DNA from: Lumnitzera littorea
Lineage: Eukaryota; Streptophyta; Magnoliopsida; Myrtales; Combretaceae
DNA: 64,000 nt
NCBI GenBank assembly: GCA_024138015.1
Contig: JAMXBB010000007.1
Span: forward strand, 83,195,293-83,259,292
Reading direction: 5' to 3'
The notes beneath the pieces were generated by a model. The model was given only the letters and a program-made list of their open reading frames with translations. It ran no database searches and had not been told where the DNA came from. This document shows, one piece after another, positions 43,465 to 55,049 of this stretch (position 1 is its first letter; each line of letters begins with the position of its first letter). Position numbers and translations under genes: made by a program.

Positions 43465-44290
43465 CCTTAACACCTACGATAAAAACACCGATCCAGATGA
43501 CTACCTCGTCCATTTTCGCACTATGATGAACCTACACAAACTTCATGGATGTTGTCATATGTAAGGCTTTCCCTTGCATGCTAGCAAAAACCGTACTATT
43601 GTGGTTTAATATCCTACTTAATGGTTCCATCACATCCTTCGACGACCTGACAAGCAAGTTTCATCAAAATTCCTTAGCTCTAAAGTCCCAAGAATGGACT
43701 CTTCCATTCTTTATATCGTTAAGTAGCGTTCGAATGAGAAACTAAGGGCATACCTTGAACACTTCAACCATAGAAGTAATAAGTCATCAAACTTGATACA
43801 AGAATAGCCCTACTGGAAGACTTTTCGATGCTATCTCACTAAACAAGTCGAACACCTTAGATGAGTTTGTGGAAGTGGTTGAGAATCCTTACTAGAAGAC
43901 TTTTTGATGCTGTCTCACTAAACAAGTCAGAATTCTTAAATGAGTTTATGCAAGTGACCAAGAAATATGTAGCCTAAGAGGATGTCATCAGAGCATGATT
44001 CATGGTAGATTACAACATTCCTGGGTTCCTAAAAGACTTGCTAGGGCCAAGGGACCCTAAACCATAGGCCTTATCGAAGGATAGGCAAGGTCAGGCAACA
44101 ATTCTCTTAACTACCAAATATCAAAGAACCTTAGAGGTAGCCAACTCAAGCAAAGATCGCGACTATCATTGGGCTAATGGCCACAACATTGATGAATGTT
44201 GTCACCTCAAAAATAGGTTGAAGGCCTTGGTCGTGAAGGCTACATCGACCACCTCATAGTAGACAAAAGGAATCAAGTATAATGATTAAC
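43465..44290 (+). pseudogene. Tat-lineage gag (broken)
   Basis: The text shows a DPDDYLVHFRTMMNLHK-type start (about 43492-43540), CKAFPCMLAKTVLLWFNIL and GSITSFDDLTSKFHQN (43545-43745), the conserved Retrotrans_gag core. Near 44165-44230, HWANGHNIDECCHLKNRL matches the H-x-x-x-G-H-x-x-x-x-C block that replaces a zinc knuckle in this lineage. Stops and frameshifts are frequent, and a segment around 43800-43950 is locally duplicated (GGAAGACTTTTCGATGCT recurs). Gag would form the particle shell. Confidence 0.72.
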
Positions 44291-44439
44291 CTAACGTTGA
44301 TGGGTAAAACAATAGCAACAATCTTAGTAAACTGATAACACCATAGACGATTAGAATCTTCAAGGTAGAAGAGGACAAGTAAACACCATCTTTGCAAGCC
44401 TCAGCCTCACTGTTAACATCACGCCCGTGTCGGCTTAGC

Positions 44440-44960
44440 ACAATATATGCCTTGTTTGAATCAAAAGTTTAGAATGGGCATAGTAATTAGCTTTACTATA
44501 CAAGACGAGCATGTCATCAACTTCCCTTACAGTAATACTTTCGTCATAAATGACAAGATTGGGTATTTTGATGTTCCTAAAACTTTTGTAGACAATGGTA
44601 GCTTGATAGACATACTCTTTTACAATGCCTACAAGTAGATGAAAGATTAGTTAAATGAACCCTTACAACCATATAAGCATGGTCTCATAAACTTCAAAGA
44701 GGGCAAACTTATGCCTACTAAGGGGATCATCACTCTCCTAATTTGACTAGGCGACGATGTGTACGTTACCACATAGTTTGTTGATTTTGTCATCATTAAT
44801 CACTAATCACCATATAGTGTTATATTAGATCGGCCAAGTATCATAAAATTCGATACGATCATTAGCTATAGATGCCTGAAAGCAAAGTTCATGATGCTAA
44901 CTGAAGTTGGTGAGGCCTGAGGAAATCAAAAGTTATCTCAATCCCTTTATCTTAAGGCCC
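44440..44960 (+). pseudogene. Tat-lineage aspartic protease (broken)
   Basis: An open piece at 44447-44638 holds the active-site motif VDNGS at 44588-44602 inside FVDNGSLIDILF, typical of Tat proteases. Beyond its stop the frame continues with YSVILDRPSIIKF (about 44815-44855) and a KFMMLTEVGEA-type tail. It would process gag-pol. Confidence 0.75.
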
Positions 44961-45039
44961 AAACCAGAGATAACATCATGAACATCGAGGCCCCCACTAC
45001 ATAATCCCCAACACTACAGGCTAAGCCCTTCGAGAAAAC

Positions 45040-46430
45040 TAAGGAGATTGAGCTTGCATGCACTCTAAGGATGACTACAAAGATTGGAGTAGAGCTGCTG
45101 GATGATGAGAAAGTTGAGCTTTCCAATTTCCTCAAGAAAAATACAGATGTATTCACATCCTCCATGGAAGATTTATCAAGGATAATCAACACCCCCAAAG
45201 CTACCCACTACCTTAATGTCGATCCCACCTTTTGACAAGTTAAGCAAAAGAAGTGGCATTTTGCATCTAGGCACTAGAAAACAGTCGAGCAAGAAGTTCA
45301 AAAGTTCCTTCAAGCTGAGTTCATAAGGTAGGAAAAATATCTAACTTATCTTACAGATACAATCCTCATGAAGAAAATCAACGGGAAATGGCGAATGTGC
45401 ATTAACTATACTGACCTCAATAAAGCTTACCCCAAAAACTATTTTCCCCTCCCTTGCATCAACCGGCTCGTTGACTCAACATCAGGATACGCACTCCTTA
45501 GCTTCATGGATGCTTACTCAGGATACAACCAAATCCGCATGGCTCCTGAAGGCAAGGTCTACACCTTGTTTGTTATAAAGTTTGGCACATGTTGTTATAA
45601 GGTCATGCCTTTTGACTTGAAGAACATTGGTGCCATATAATAAGGCTTGTTACAATAGCATTTAAGTTGCAAATCGATAGAAACATCAAAGCTTATGTAG
45701 ATGACATGACCATGAAGAGTAGGGAGAGAAAAAGGCCATATTGAAGACCTTTGGGAAATATTTAACAATCTCTGCCATTGTAGAACGAAACTTAACCCTT
45801 AGAAATGTGTCTTTAGGGTTGCATTAGGAAAATTCCTTGGTTTCATGGTTATGGAATGAGGAATCGAGGCAAACCAAGATAAGATAAAAGCGATTCGGGA
45901 CAAGCAAACTCCTAAAACTATAAAAGAGCTACAACGCCTAATTAGCAGAGTCATTGCCTTAAACAGATTTGCATCCAGAAGTGTTGAGAAGCGCTTGAAA
46001 CTCTTCAAATTATTGAAGAATCCTTCTAAGCTCAAATGGACAACCACATGCCAAAAAACATTTGATAACCTAAAGGATTTCCTGGAGAGCTTACCAGTGC
46101 TCTCGAAACCAATCATTGGCAAACAGTTATATCTTTACCTCACCGTTAGCGATAAAGCGCTATCATCAGTCCTCATCCAAGTAGAAGGACTGGAACACAA
46201 GGCTATTTACTACGTTAGCTACATCCTGCAAAGGTCAAAAACCAAGTACACCAAGGTCAAGAAGCTTACCCTAACGGTGGTTACCACCTATGGAAACTCA
46301 TACCACATTTTGAGGCCTATCCAATTACCATCTTAACTGACTAACCACTTAGAGCTATCCTTCAAAAGCTTGACTCTTCGAGCCAAATCATGAAATATGC
46401 CATCGAACTTAATGCTCCACTTATCTTTCA
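45040..46430 (+). pseudogene. Tat-lineage reverse transcriptase and first RNase H (broken)
   Basis: Includes MKKINGKWRMCINYTDLNKA (45368 on), FMDAYSGYNQIRMA, CCYKVMPFDLKNIGA, catalytic YVDD at 45694-45705 within AYVDDM, then LGFMV and the connection block LQRLISRVIALNRF, and the start of RNase H (LYLTVSDKALSSVL, HKAIYYVSYILQRSKTKYTK, 45995-46336). A minus-strand element begins near 46430 and cuts the RNase H. Several in-frame stops are present. Confidence 0.82.
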
Positions 46431-46865
46431 GCCTTATCCAAATCTAATGGTAGCAAGACTTCAGATTAATTTTACTGAAGACTTTAGCCCCATTTAGTTC
46501 ATTTAACTTGGGAATAGGATACCGATACTTGATCATGATCTTATTCACGGCTTTACTATCCATGCACATATGCTAGGTACTATCCTTTTTAGCACAAGGA
46601 GTGCCGATACAATATAGGGGCTAAGATTCTCCCTTGCATATTCTTTTGTTACTAGCTTATTGACTTGTGTTTAGAGCTCGACAACTTATCCGTAGTTCAT
46701 CCGATAAACTAATCTATTCGATAGGGCAGTGTCGGGTATCAAGTCAATGCAATGTTTAATGCCTCTAAAAGGAGGTAATCCCTTAAGCAACTGTTTAGGA
46801 AACAAGTCGACATACTCATCCAGTAGTTGTTAGTAGCTTAATCTGCTCCTCCAACTCTAACAGTC
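46430..46865 (-). pseudogene. Chromovirus-type reverse transcriptase, N-terminal part
   Basis: Minus-strand translation reads LLDEYVDLFPKQLLKGLPPFRGIKH, LIPDTALSNRLVYRMNY, LVTKEYARENLSPYIVSALLV and a decayed IKPKIRS..VFSKINLKS block: the protease-to-reverse-transcriptase linker and finger region of plant Ty3/gypsy elements. The catalytic YxDD is not included because the copy stops first. Confidence 0.72.
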
Positions 46866-47400
46866 ACCTAATCAATAGAAAAGTCGGCACGTCGACCTTA
46901 ATAGCTTCTCGGAACTCGACTCTACTCAAAATGAAAGTCTTCTTAGGTCCTTGAGCAAGTTTAGCTTTTAGCTTGCTAACTTGACTCGACATCATAAGGT
47001 TCAAAGTAATCTTCCTTCCATTCTTCTCAAACATATAGGTGTTCTTGAATCCATCATCCATAACCCTTTGATAAAAAAGCCAAGGTCTACCTAATAATAC
47101 ATGAGACACACACATGGGTCGCATGTCATAGAGAATTTCATTAGAATAATTTCCAATAGAGATCTACAACAATACTTGCTAAGTGACATGTGGTGCTCCC
47201 TTCTCATTTAGCTAATGTAACTAATATAGCTTTGTGTGTGAGCTAGATAGCAACTTGAGCTTTTTAACCAGGTTAGCATATGCAACATTAATGCAACTTC
47301 CACTGTTTATTATAAGTGCACATACCTACTCATTCACCTTGTATGTGATGTAGAACAAATTCTCTATTTACTCCTCCTCAATAGAGGGTTTCAAACTCAT
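46864..47400 (-). pseudogene. Chromovirus-type aspartic protease
   Basis: The minus strand shows LFYITYKVNE, then ALIINSGSCINVAYANLVKKL (about 47255-47315), then HVLLGRPWLFYQRVMDDGF and MFEKNGRKITL (46864-47124). The catalytic D-S/G-G motif reads N-S-G-S, so the key Asp has become Asn. The frame is broken between these pieces. Confidence 0.75.
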
Positions 47401-48720
47401 TACACGTTGGATAACCAAAGTTAACTTGTCCAGATCTTTAGTAAACACTTCTTCCTCAACTAGTTTAGCATTAACCTCAATCTCTTCCTCTACTTCTTTT
47501 TCCTCCTCTAGTTCTTCATCTATGCCATTTACTTTAACCATCGAAGCATCTCCCTTGATAATCATAGTTCTCCTATTCAGACATTGGATAGCTATGTGCC
47601 CAAACCCTTGACACTTAAAACACTTGATCTAGCTCGTCTTCCTCCCAAATCCTTCCCTTCTCATAAGTTATCAGTAGCACTTCACCATTAGTTGGTTGGC
47701 CCTTCTGTTCAACTTTGACATCTGTTCTTTTACTCGAGTTGGCACTTTGTCGAGCTCGGTAACTTCCTTAAATGAGCTAGCCTGGTTGGACTGGTCGATT
47801 CATTGGAGGTCAGTTCGGCTCATTCCTCCTCTACCTTTCTACTTACTAGGCTATTCCTATAGATGCATTCAATGTAGTAAACTATTGAAACTTTACGACA
47901 TCTTAGATGTTGCCTCTCAATCTAGTGAGAAATCTAGATACTATTTGGACTAATGGTTCATCTATTTCACATTGAATCACGAGTATTTGAAACTCCTAAA
48001 CATATGCATCAATAGTTCAACCTCCTTGTCTTAGCTCTTGAATCCGAGCAAAAGTATCTTGTAAATAAGTATCTAGTATGAATTTGTTTGTAGGTATCCT
48101 CTTCATCTCAGGTTGAGTATTAACTTCCCTATATCCTTCTCACCTCCTTATAATTTGGAAGTTCTTCCACCACATTACGGCATAACCTAAGAACTCTATA
48201 GCAGTAGTTATCGCCTTCTTACGGTCTTCATATTGGTAATAATAAAAAACATGCTCTACCTTCTCTTCCCAATCTAGATAGTCATCAACGTTTTCAGAAC
48301 TATTGAAGCTTAGAATCTGAAGCTTCACATGGTTGGCAGCTAAGGGTGCTCGAGCTTAATCCTCTTCCTCATTGTATTCTTCTTCTACTTCATTATCTAT
48401 ATCATGTAAATCAATCCTTCTTCATACTCGTCCTTCTACTCCTCCACCTCGAGCCTGTAGAGCTAGGATTTGTCCTCTTACTGGTCGAGTGGCTTAAGGA
48501 GTATTCAACATGGCCTTAGCTAGTCAAAAGGCCAATGCATGAACAAATCTGGTCAAATCAGCTATAAGGTTAGCCATCTTGTCAATTCATTCATTTGTAC
48601 TTCTAAGGGTGCTGTAGGGTAGACAATACTGCTATTGTCTATGGTAGACAACACTGCTATTATCATTTCCAATACTAGTGTTGACACTTAGATCCATCAT
48701 TCTCTTCGACAAAACTCAGT
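47401..48720 (-). pseudogene. Chromovirus-type gag with zinc knuckle
   Basis: The piece at 48140-48328 (SENVDDYLDWEEKVEHVF, then AVMWWKNF) is the conserved gag core. A CCHC knuckle, C-F-K-C-Q-G-F-G-H-I-A-I-Q-C, lies at 47581-47622, followed by an acidic linker (47368-47565) toward the protease. Frameshifts separate the parts. Confidence 0.78.
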
Positions 48721-49040
48721 CACAAACTTAGATTCTAAGAAACAACAGATACGGTTCTTTTAAGCTAGATAACTCGCACAAACACTTACCCATATATGAA
48801 AATTCAAGCTAATTATGGACACAACAACTATCCCAAAGAACAATAAACCCAACTAAAACTTGCTTTATTTTCGTATGTTTGAAACAGGGCAAAACAGAGT
48901 ATATAACCATAGCAAACTACTATGTCTTCAACTTACTCAATTACTCATAGCAAAGCTCTATGTAACTACAACATATGACTACAACAAACACTACTACTTG
49001 AGAGAGCTCAAACACAACTTACCTAAACAAACCTTCACTT

Positions 49041-49051
49041 TGATACCAATA
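49041..49051 (-). other. Primer-binding site (initiator Met-tRNA type)
   Basis: TGGTATCA on the minus strand, three bases inside the LTR end at 49052. Confidence 0.6.
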
Positions 49052-49969
49052 TGATACATCGTGCCGAAAGTAGACAAGGGTGACAGCATTGGGATGGATC
49101 TAAGCTTGCAAAAAGCTTAAAATGAAGAGTAACAAAATGTGAAAAATGGGGAATTACTAAACGAGATAAACAAGCCAAACCACGAATGATTCCAAGGATG
49201 TAATGCACTAAGAAAACTTTACGGACTCATAAAGCTAACTTTATATGACATATGAGCAGCTCGATGAGGTCACTCGCCATTTGGCCTTACTTAAGGTTTA
49301 GGATAAGAGTAAGAAGAGGAAAGTAAGAACACTAAGCTCATAAAAGGAGAAGTATATTCAGTATCAGATGTATTATGATCTATGCGGCTACATATTATAA
49401 GGGTATTTATACATGAAATGTTAGGGAATTTTACTTAAAATGGAAAAGACAAAAAGGGTATTACCTAATAGAAGTAATGTATAATGAATAATAAATGGTA
49501 CAAATGAAAAATCAAAGAAATCAATGATTAAAGCAGCAGAATCCATTCATGTAGGATTAGATACGTAGCAATAGGTCATTAGAGATCTTTCTAGCAAAAA
49601 TAGACAAATGGTATGGTTAGGATGAAGGTTGTCAAGCAAAGGTGTCAAGAAAACTTAAGGTGCTTCTGAGAAGACGTTGGTGTAGATGTGTGCTGGGGTT
49701 TTCGATACTAATACTGTTAAGTTGAAGGTTGACACAGTAATGGCCTAGCAAATGTGTGAGGGGTCAGATTGTCAAAGGAGCATATTTCAAGTTGGCACTT
49801 GACTACTAAGAGATGAGAAGTTACTCAGCTAGGCATATGGAGTTGGTCGGCAATGAGAATTAGCTCAGCCTTGGTAGCAGTTGGCTAGAATAGTAGAATA
49901 CGCTTCACTAGTCCCTCAAGAACTTATGCTTGGGCTCGGGTTAACGGTCCTATAGTTTGATTTCTATCA
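49052..49969 (-). repeat. 5' LTR of the nested chromovirus-type element (918 bp)
   Basis: On the plus strand it runs TGATACATCG...TTTCTATCA, giving TGATA/TATCA inverted ends. A minus-strand TATA box (GTATAAATA) is at 49404-49412. The partner LTR is absent. Confidence 0.65.
49404..49412 (-). promoter_or_regulatory. LTR TATA box
   Basis: GTATAAATA on the minus strand, about 560 bases from the LTR start. Confidence 0.45.
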
Positions 49970-51277
49970 ACTTCCCTAAGTGAAGCACTAAAATACAAGG
50001 GTAAGAAGTCCTCAAAATTCGGCCAACAAACCCTAAGCCCAACTGGATGGACCCTATAGTAGAGCACTTAAAGACAGGTGCACTACCTGATGAGCAAATA
50101 GAGGCAAAGAAGCTAGCGTATGCCTCAGCCAACTATACCATAATCAATGATGAACTATATTGGCGAGGATAAAGCGTCCTGTTGCTAAGATGCCTTAGAA
50201 ATGAGGAGGGCACCATGCTCTAGAGGAGCTTTACGTAGAAATATGTGATAACTACATTCAATCTTGTGCTCTATACACCTGAGCTTTGCAATTGGGCTAT
50301 TATTGGCCAAAAATGAAGGAAGATGCCAAGGCCTTAGTTTGAAAATGCTACTAATGCCAAAAGCATACCCTAATCACTCATACATTGAGCTTGGACCTAC
50401 ATCTAGCGACAAGTCCCTGGCCATTCATCAAATAGGGGCTTGATGTGCTCGGTCCTTTCCTTAAGGCATCGATAGGTAGATAGTTCATCTTGGTAGTGGT
50501 CAATTATTTCACCAAATGGGTAGAGGCACTAGCTGTGGCTACCATTATTACCTAGGTGGTAGAAGATTTCATTCTCACCCACATCCTATCCCACTTTAAA
50601 GTACCATACACCTTGATTACTGACAACAGCAAACAATTTGATAGTAATAGGTTTAGGGAGTTCCGTGAGAAGCATAACATAAGGTTACATTACACCTTGG
50701 TTACTTATCCCCAAACTAACGGCCAGGTTGAGGCAATCAACAAGATTATCCTAAATAGCCTTAAGAAGAGGGTAGAGCAAGTCAAAGGTGGGTAAGCTAA
50801 CGAGCTTCCTAACATACTTTAGGGATACTGCATAATACATAAGACTTTTACAAGGGAAACTCCTTTTTACTTGCCCTTTAGCATGGAAGCTTTCCTTTCA
50901 ATCAAATTAGAGCTGCCCATTAGTAGGGTTTAGAACTTCAATGTAAACACCAACTACATGGCCTTTTAAGTGAACCTCAGCCCCATCAAGAAGGTGCATA
51001 TCATCGACATACCTAAACAACAACATACTAATAGTGAGCAACCCAATACTATAACTAAAAGGTGAAACATAAGGTTTTCTACCTAAAGACCTAATGTACA
51101 AAAAGCTAAAGGCCATTGGCTCGCTCAAAGGGCAAGGCAAGCTTGCCCTTAATTGGGAGGACCCAGCTTGTGTAGTCAAAGATATGGGAAAAAGAGCTTA
51201 CAAATTGGAGACCTTAAATGGGAAAACCATTCCTAGAGCATAGAATGTTGACAACTTAAGACCGTATTTTCACTAAG
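49970..51277 (+). pseudogene. Tat-lineage integrase of the second element (broken)
   Basis: Starts with a linker (WMDPIVEHLKTGALPDE, about 50047), ASANYTIINDELYWRG, a zinc-binding region with KCYXCQKH, then the core: Asp in GLDVLGP (50441-50443), Asp in TDN (50622-50624), Glu in GQVEAINK (50730-50732), the last two 35 residues apart. The C-terminal part ends NVDNLRPYF near 51270. There are in-frame stops but few frameshifts, so it is better preserved than its gag. Confidence 0.85.
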
Positions 51278-51379
51278 TGTCATGATGTGTTTGAAGAATT
51301 TGTAACTACTACCGTAATTAATGAGATGACGAGTTTTTTGCACTTATCTATGCTACTACCATTGACTAATGCTACACCC

Positions 51380-51905
51380 TCAATCTCAGGTCAATTTTTA
51401 TGCCTAAGCGCTCACCCATGTTACTACATACATTAACTCTACAGGCTATGTTTTGATTGTTGAGTGGTGGTCTACATTACACTCCCTACCTCAGTTGATT
51501 TTCATCCTCAAATCACACTCCCATTTTAGTAAATCTCTAACTCTACAGGCTGTGTTCCAATCATCAAGAGATGGTCTACACCATGCTCCCCACCTTGAGT
51601 CGATTTTCATCCTTAAGCTCGTTCTAAGTTTATAATTACACTAACGCCGTAGACTAAGCACCTTTCTCTCGCGTAGCTCCTCATTGCGTACTTACACTTG
51701 GGTTGATATTCATTCTTGAGGATGCACCCAAGTTAGTACCTACACTAACATTACAGGTTGCCACCTTCTCTCTCACACAGGTGCTCACCGCACCCTAATA
51801 CTTAGGTCAATATTCATCCTTAAGTATGCTTTCGTATTTGTACCTACGCTAACTCCATGGGGTTACGTTCCAATTACTGGGTGGTGGTCTACACCATGTA
51901 AGTAC
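51380..51905 (+). repeat. Degenerate 105-bp tandem repeat in the second Tat 3' region
   Basis: Phrases ACTCTACAGGCT(A/G)TGTT, GTGGTCTACA(C/T)..ACTCCC and GATTTTCATCCT..A recur at roughly 103-110 base steps (51432, 51537, 51745, 51848), about five units. The unit is unrelated to the 81-bp unit of the first Tat element but sits in the same place, just after the integrase. Confidence 0.7.
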
Positions 51906-51911
51906 TCGAAG

Positions 51912-52026
51912 GACTCTCTCACTCGTTTTGCATCAATAAATAGAAGAATAAAAAGAAAGCAACTTAAGNGACTCTCTCACTCGTTTTGCATCAATAAATA
52001 GAAGAATAAAAAGAAAGCAACTTAAG
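51912..52026. other. Exact 57-bp duplication around a single N (likely assembly joint)
   Basis: Bases 51912-51968 and 51970-52026 are identical, with the only N of the window at 51969 between them. This is the pattern of two contigs placed end to end without merging their overlap. Confidence 0.8.
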
Positions 52027-54780
52027 TAAAAGCTAAATCAGTAAGCATCAACAAAGAATAAGAATTTTATTCAATGTTAAGAGATTATAAGGCCTTTCCA
52101 GGTTGGCATCCTGACCTAAAGTACATTCAAGAATGAAACAGAACATTATAAAGGCACAAAGCTAGCTCTTAGACTATTACTGGGCAACAGATCTCCATGC
52201 TTGCTCTCAAATCGACTTGATTACCACTGGAAAGAGTCTTTGCACTAGTTTAGAACTTGCAATGACACACTTTTCCTTTGCCAAGCATACGCCACTATGA
52301 TGACCTTAGAGGAGGTATGCCTCACACTTACAAGTGAATAAAGGGCACCCGACCTCTTGGAATATACAGTTAGAAACCACTAAGGAACCATGGAGGTCAC
52401 TTAAGTACTTAAGCAGCTCATAGAGACAACAATTGATAGACAAACCACCATTCTCTTGAGGCTTATAAACCCCCCCCCCCCCCCCCCCCCCCCCCCCAAC
52501 CCAAGAGTCCTCTAGTTGATGAAGGTTAAGCCCCCTTAGCCACTGGACCTCCCCTCTTAAGGCCAGAAACATCATGGACAATGGATAGAACTCAAACACC
52601 TATAATAGGAACCTGGGCATCATTCATGTTGGTTGAGCGCTTAAGACCAGTTAAAGAAACAAAAGCTGATGTGGATGTTTGTTTTGGTTTCATGGCCAGC
52701 TAAAATTAAGGAACACCGGATGCAGTAACTTGGAGCTAAAAGCTACAGCACTTGGAGTTGCACGGGCTACTCCAGTTTGGACTACAGCTGTAGTTACTTG
52801 GTTACTTTGCTTATTAGGGTTGCTGCTGTAGAATTGAATGGAGTTGACGGCCTGCAGTAAAAAGATATGATAATGAAAATTCTTCTCATTAGTTCAATAG
52901 TAAAGTGAAGTGTACATCAGCTTTTTATATTAAAATTTAAAAGCTTATTATTGTCTTTAGCTAATTGTTGGTCACTTGGATACTGCTGCACAAGTTTGGG
53001 GTTAACGATTTGCTACAAATTGATGGAACTCTCGGCCTTATAGCTGCTAAAACTTATAGCTCAAATGTAGTGTTTGCTGTCCAAAACTTCAACACTTGTT
53101 GAGCTCTCCATAACTCCAACTAGCTACTATCTGGTTTTGACATGTTAGGTTATTCAACTTTCAATTGATGGCTGGTGCTCATTTGGAATAGTTAAGATCA
53201 GGAGCTGCTATCATCTTTCAAGAAGAACCAGGTGATATGCTGCTATGAGTTAGTCCCTTTACAAGTTTGGTTATGGGGTTGCAATAAGTGACAGCATGTT
53301 GTGGACTTCTCATTGAGTTGCCATCTTAAAGTTCGATTCTTTTAATTGCATAAGTTCATTATGCTATTGCAGATGGACAAAGAGAGTCGTCTACTTTAGT
53401 GAATGAACTTAGGTCTGTTGAAATTGAGTTACATGGGTTGTTGCAGCTTGGAAGTTAAGTGCCATGGTTGCTACTTGTTGCTGCTAAAGTATACAGCCTA
53501 CTCTATTTTGTTGTGACAGGGGCTGATTTGTTTTGAGCTCTAGTTCAACTAGGTACATGTTGATCTTTAGCAGCTGAATTAAAAAGAAATTTAATTCTGT
53601 ATTGGTCTTCATGTGTCCATGTTTTGTCTACCATTCAAGGCACACAAGATCACTCGGAAACGAACTGCTGTATAACATTCTCTTATAGAATTGTGCTTTC
53701 CCTATGCATGTCCATGTGTTAAAAAGTTGCTACATTAAACTTGGCGCATACTCAGCTCCACACTCGATTGGCTCTCCAACACTAGTAGCTAATGAATTGA
53801 TATTTACAGCTGAGTTACTCATGTGTAGCTCTATTGACAGCTAATATGTGGGGAGTTTGGAGTGCCATTGGAAGCTGCTACATTAAAGACTTTTTAAGTC
53901 TTCCAAATGACAAGCTCTTGCTAGGAGTTTTTTACTATCACATATGCTAAGATCAGATGCTGCCGAGAGTTGAAGTTTGCAAATTTCATAACTTGAACAT
54001 TCATAACAGAATTTTAGAATAGACTAAATATCATGTGCTTGCAAAAAGAAACCATTGGCCTTGACCTAAGCACTTAAAAAGGCACTCTAAGAGACACTTG
54101 AAAAGATGAAAGTTCAAAACATTAGAAACATACAACTGTATTGAATCTTTCATTCCTCAAGTTGGTTTGCAATTGAGACCAAAACCGGTAAAACACATAA
54201 ACCACTTAAGCTCCATTTTTTATCCTTTAATTTGAATTTTTGAACAATTGATCCAAAACATGTATTCATCAATTTTTAAGCATAGTTTGCAATAAATGTG
54301 CTAATACATATATGAATATATACCATTTTAGTAAAGATAAACGTGTAATTTTACTCATCTATCAATACTTCAACATTCAAGTTAGTAGAGGTGATCTTAA
54401 GAAGTAGAGAATCTCCAAGATCAACACTCAAAGAGTTTAGGGTTTAAGACAATGCACTAGAATCGGTATAAGGATTCTGACAAAAAGTAATTTGACTTTT
54501 TTCTATGGAGGTGGCTATGTAGCTTTATTGGCATAAGCTGGCTTTTGAAAACTAACTAAGGTGATGGTGATTATCGACCAACCGGACCTTTGAGCCATGC
54601 TCGTGTCCATGGATTTGAAAGCATGGCCAAACACATTCTTTCTTCTTGACGTGCTTCCGAGCAAGCTAAACTCTTATTTGCTTTTGACCTCTTGTATTTT
54701 CCGAGCCGATCTTAGTTTCACTTCTTGTCAAAGATCATAAAGTGCCAGCTTGAGATCACCCTGGACCACCTTTCATTACA
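52027..54780. other. Unassigned sequence after the second Tat element
   Basis: Composition is more even than in other spacers, with many GCTGCT / TAGCTGCTA phrases, and could include the remaining 3' region or LTR of the Tat element, but no ends matching the 5' LTR were seen. The minus-strand frame at 52306-52599 depends on the C run read as Gly and is not convincing. Confidence 0.4.
52470..52497. repeat. 28-base poly(C) run
   Basis: Uninterrupted C from 52470 to 52497 in otherwise mixed sequence. Confidence 0.9.
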
Positions 54781-54789
54781 ATAATAGCA

Positions 54790-55045
54790 TTTAATTACTA
54801 TTAAAGTCGGGGGTTAAAGTACAAATTTTAGTAACAAAAGGTTTTTGCTACTAAATCATAGTTGGTGGTAGCTAAAAAGTTACTAAAGGTTTAGACCACC
54901 GATTATAATTTGGCAGCAAAAATTAATATGTTATGGTGGCCGAAGATTAAACAAAACATTTGTAAAAAAAATCGATTTCATAGCAAAAGTCGAATTGTTT
55001 AGCTACCAAGTACGTTTTGGTTGCTAATGATGGATTACAATAATG
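54790..55045. mobile_element. Possible CACTA-type subterminal repeat region
   Basis: TTAGTAACAAAAGG, GCTACTAAAT, TAGCTACCAAG, TGGTTGCTAATG and similar short motifs recur in both senses, as in subterminal parts of plant CACTA elements. No CACTA terminus was found, so this is only a suggestion. Confidence 0.25.
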
Positions 55046-55049
55046 AGCT

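Larger units (their letters stand above)
46430..49969 (-). mobile_element. Truncated non-Tat Ty3/gypsy element nested in the second Tat element
   Basis: On the minus strand the order is LTR (49969-49052), primer-binding site, leader, gag with zinc knuckle, protease, start of reverse transcriptase, then truncation. The gag/protease/pol text is of the chromovirus type. The right boundary is the LTR start; the Tat integrase region resumes at 49970. The 3' half of this element is gone, and with it the second RNase H of the host. Confidence 0.78.
41750..51900 (+). mobile_element. Second Tat-lineage Ty3/gypsy element, interrupted
   Basis: Parts in order: 5' LTR end (42781), primer site, gag, protease, reverse transcriptase, first RNase H, then a minus-strand insertion (46430-49969), then integrase and a 3' tandem repeat. 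The protease and gag text and the integrase without chromodomain are of the Tat type. The second RNase H is missing, apparently lost with part of the inserted element. No 3' LTR could be recognised. The left limit is approximate. Confidence 0.78.

Noticed and set aside
52306..52599. 97-codon minus-strand frame with a Gly run
   Set aside because: The Gly run is the poly(C) tract; the rest has no recognisable domain and lies close to an assembly joint.
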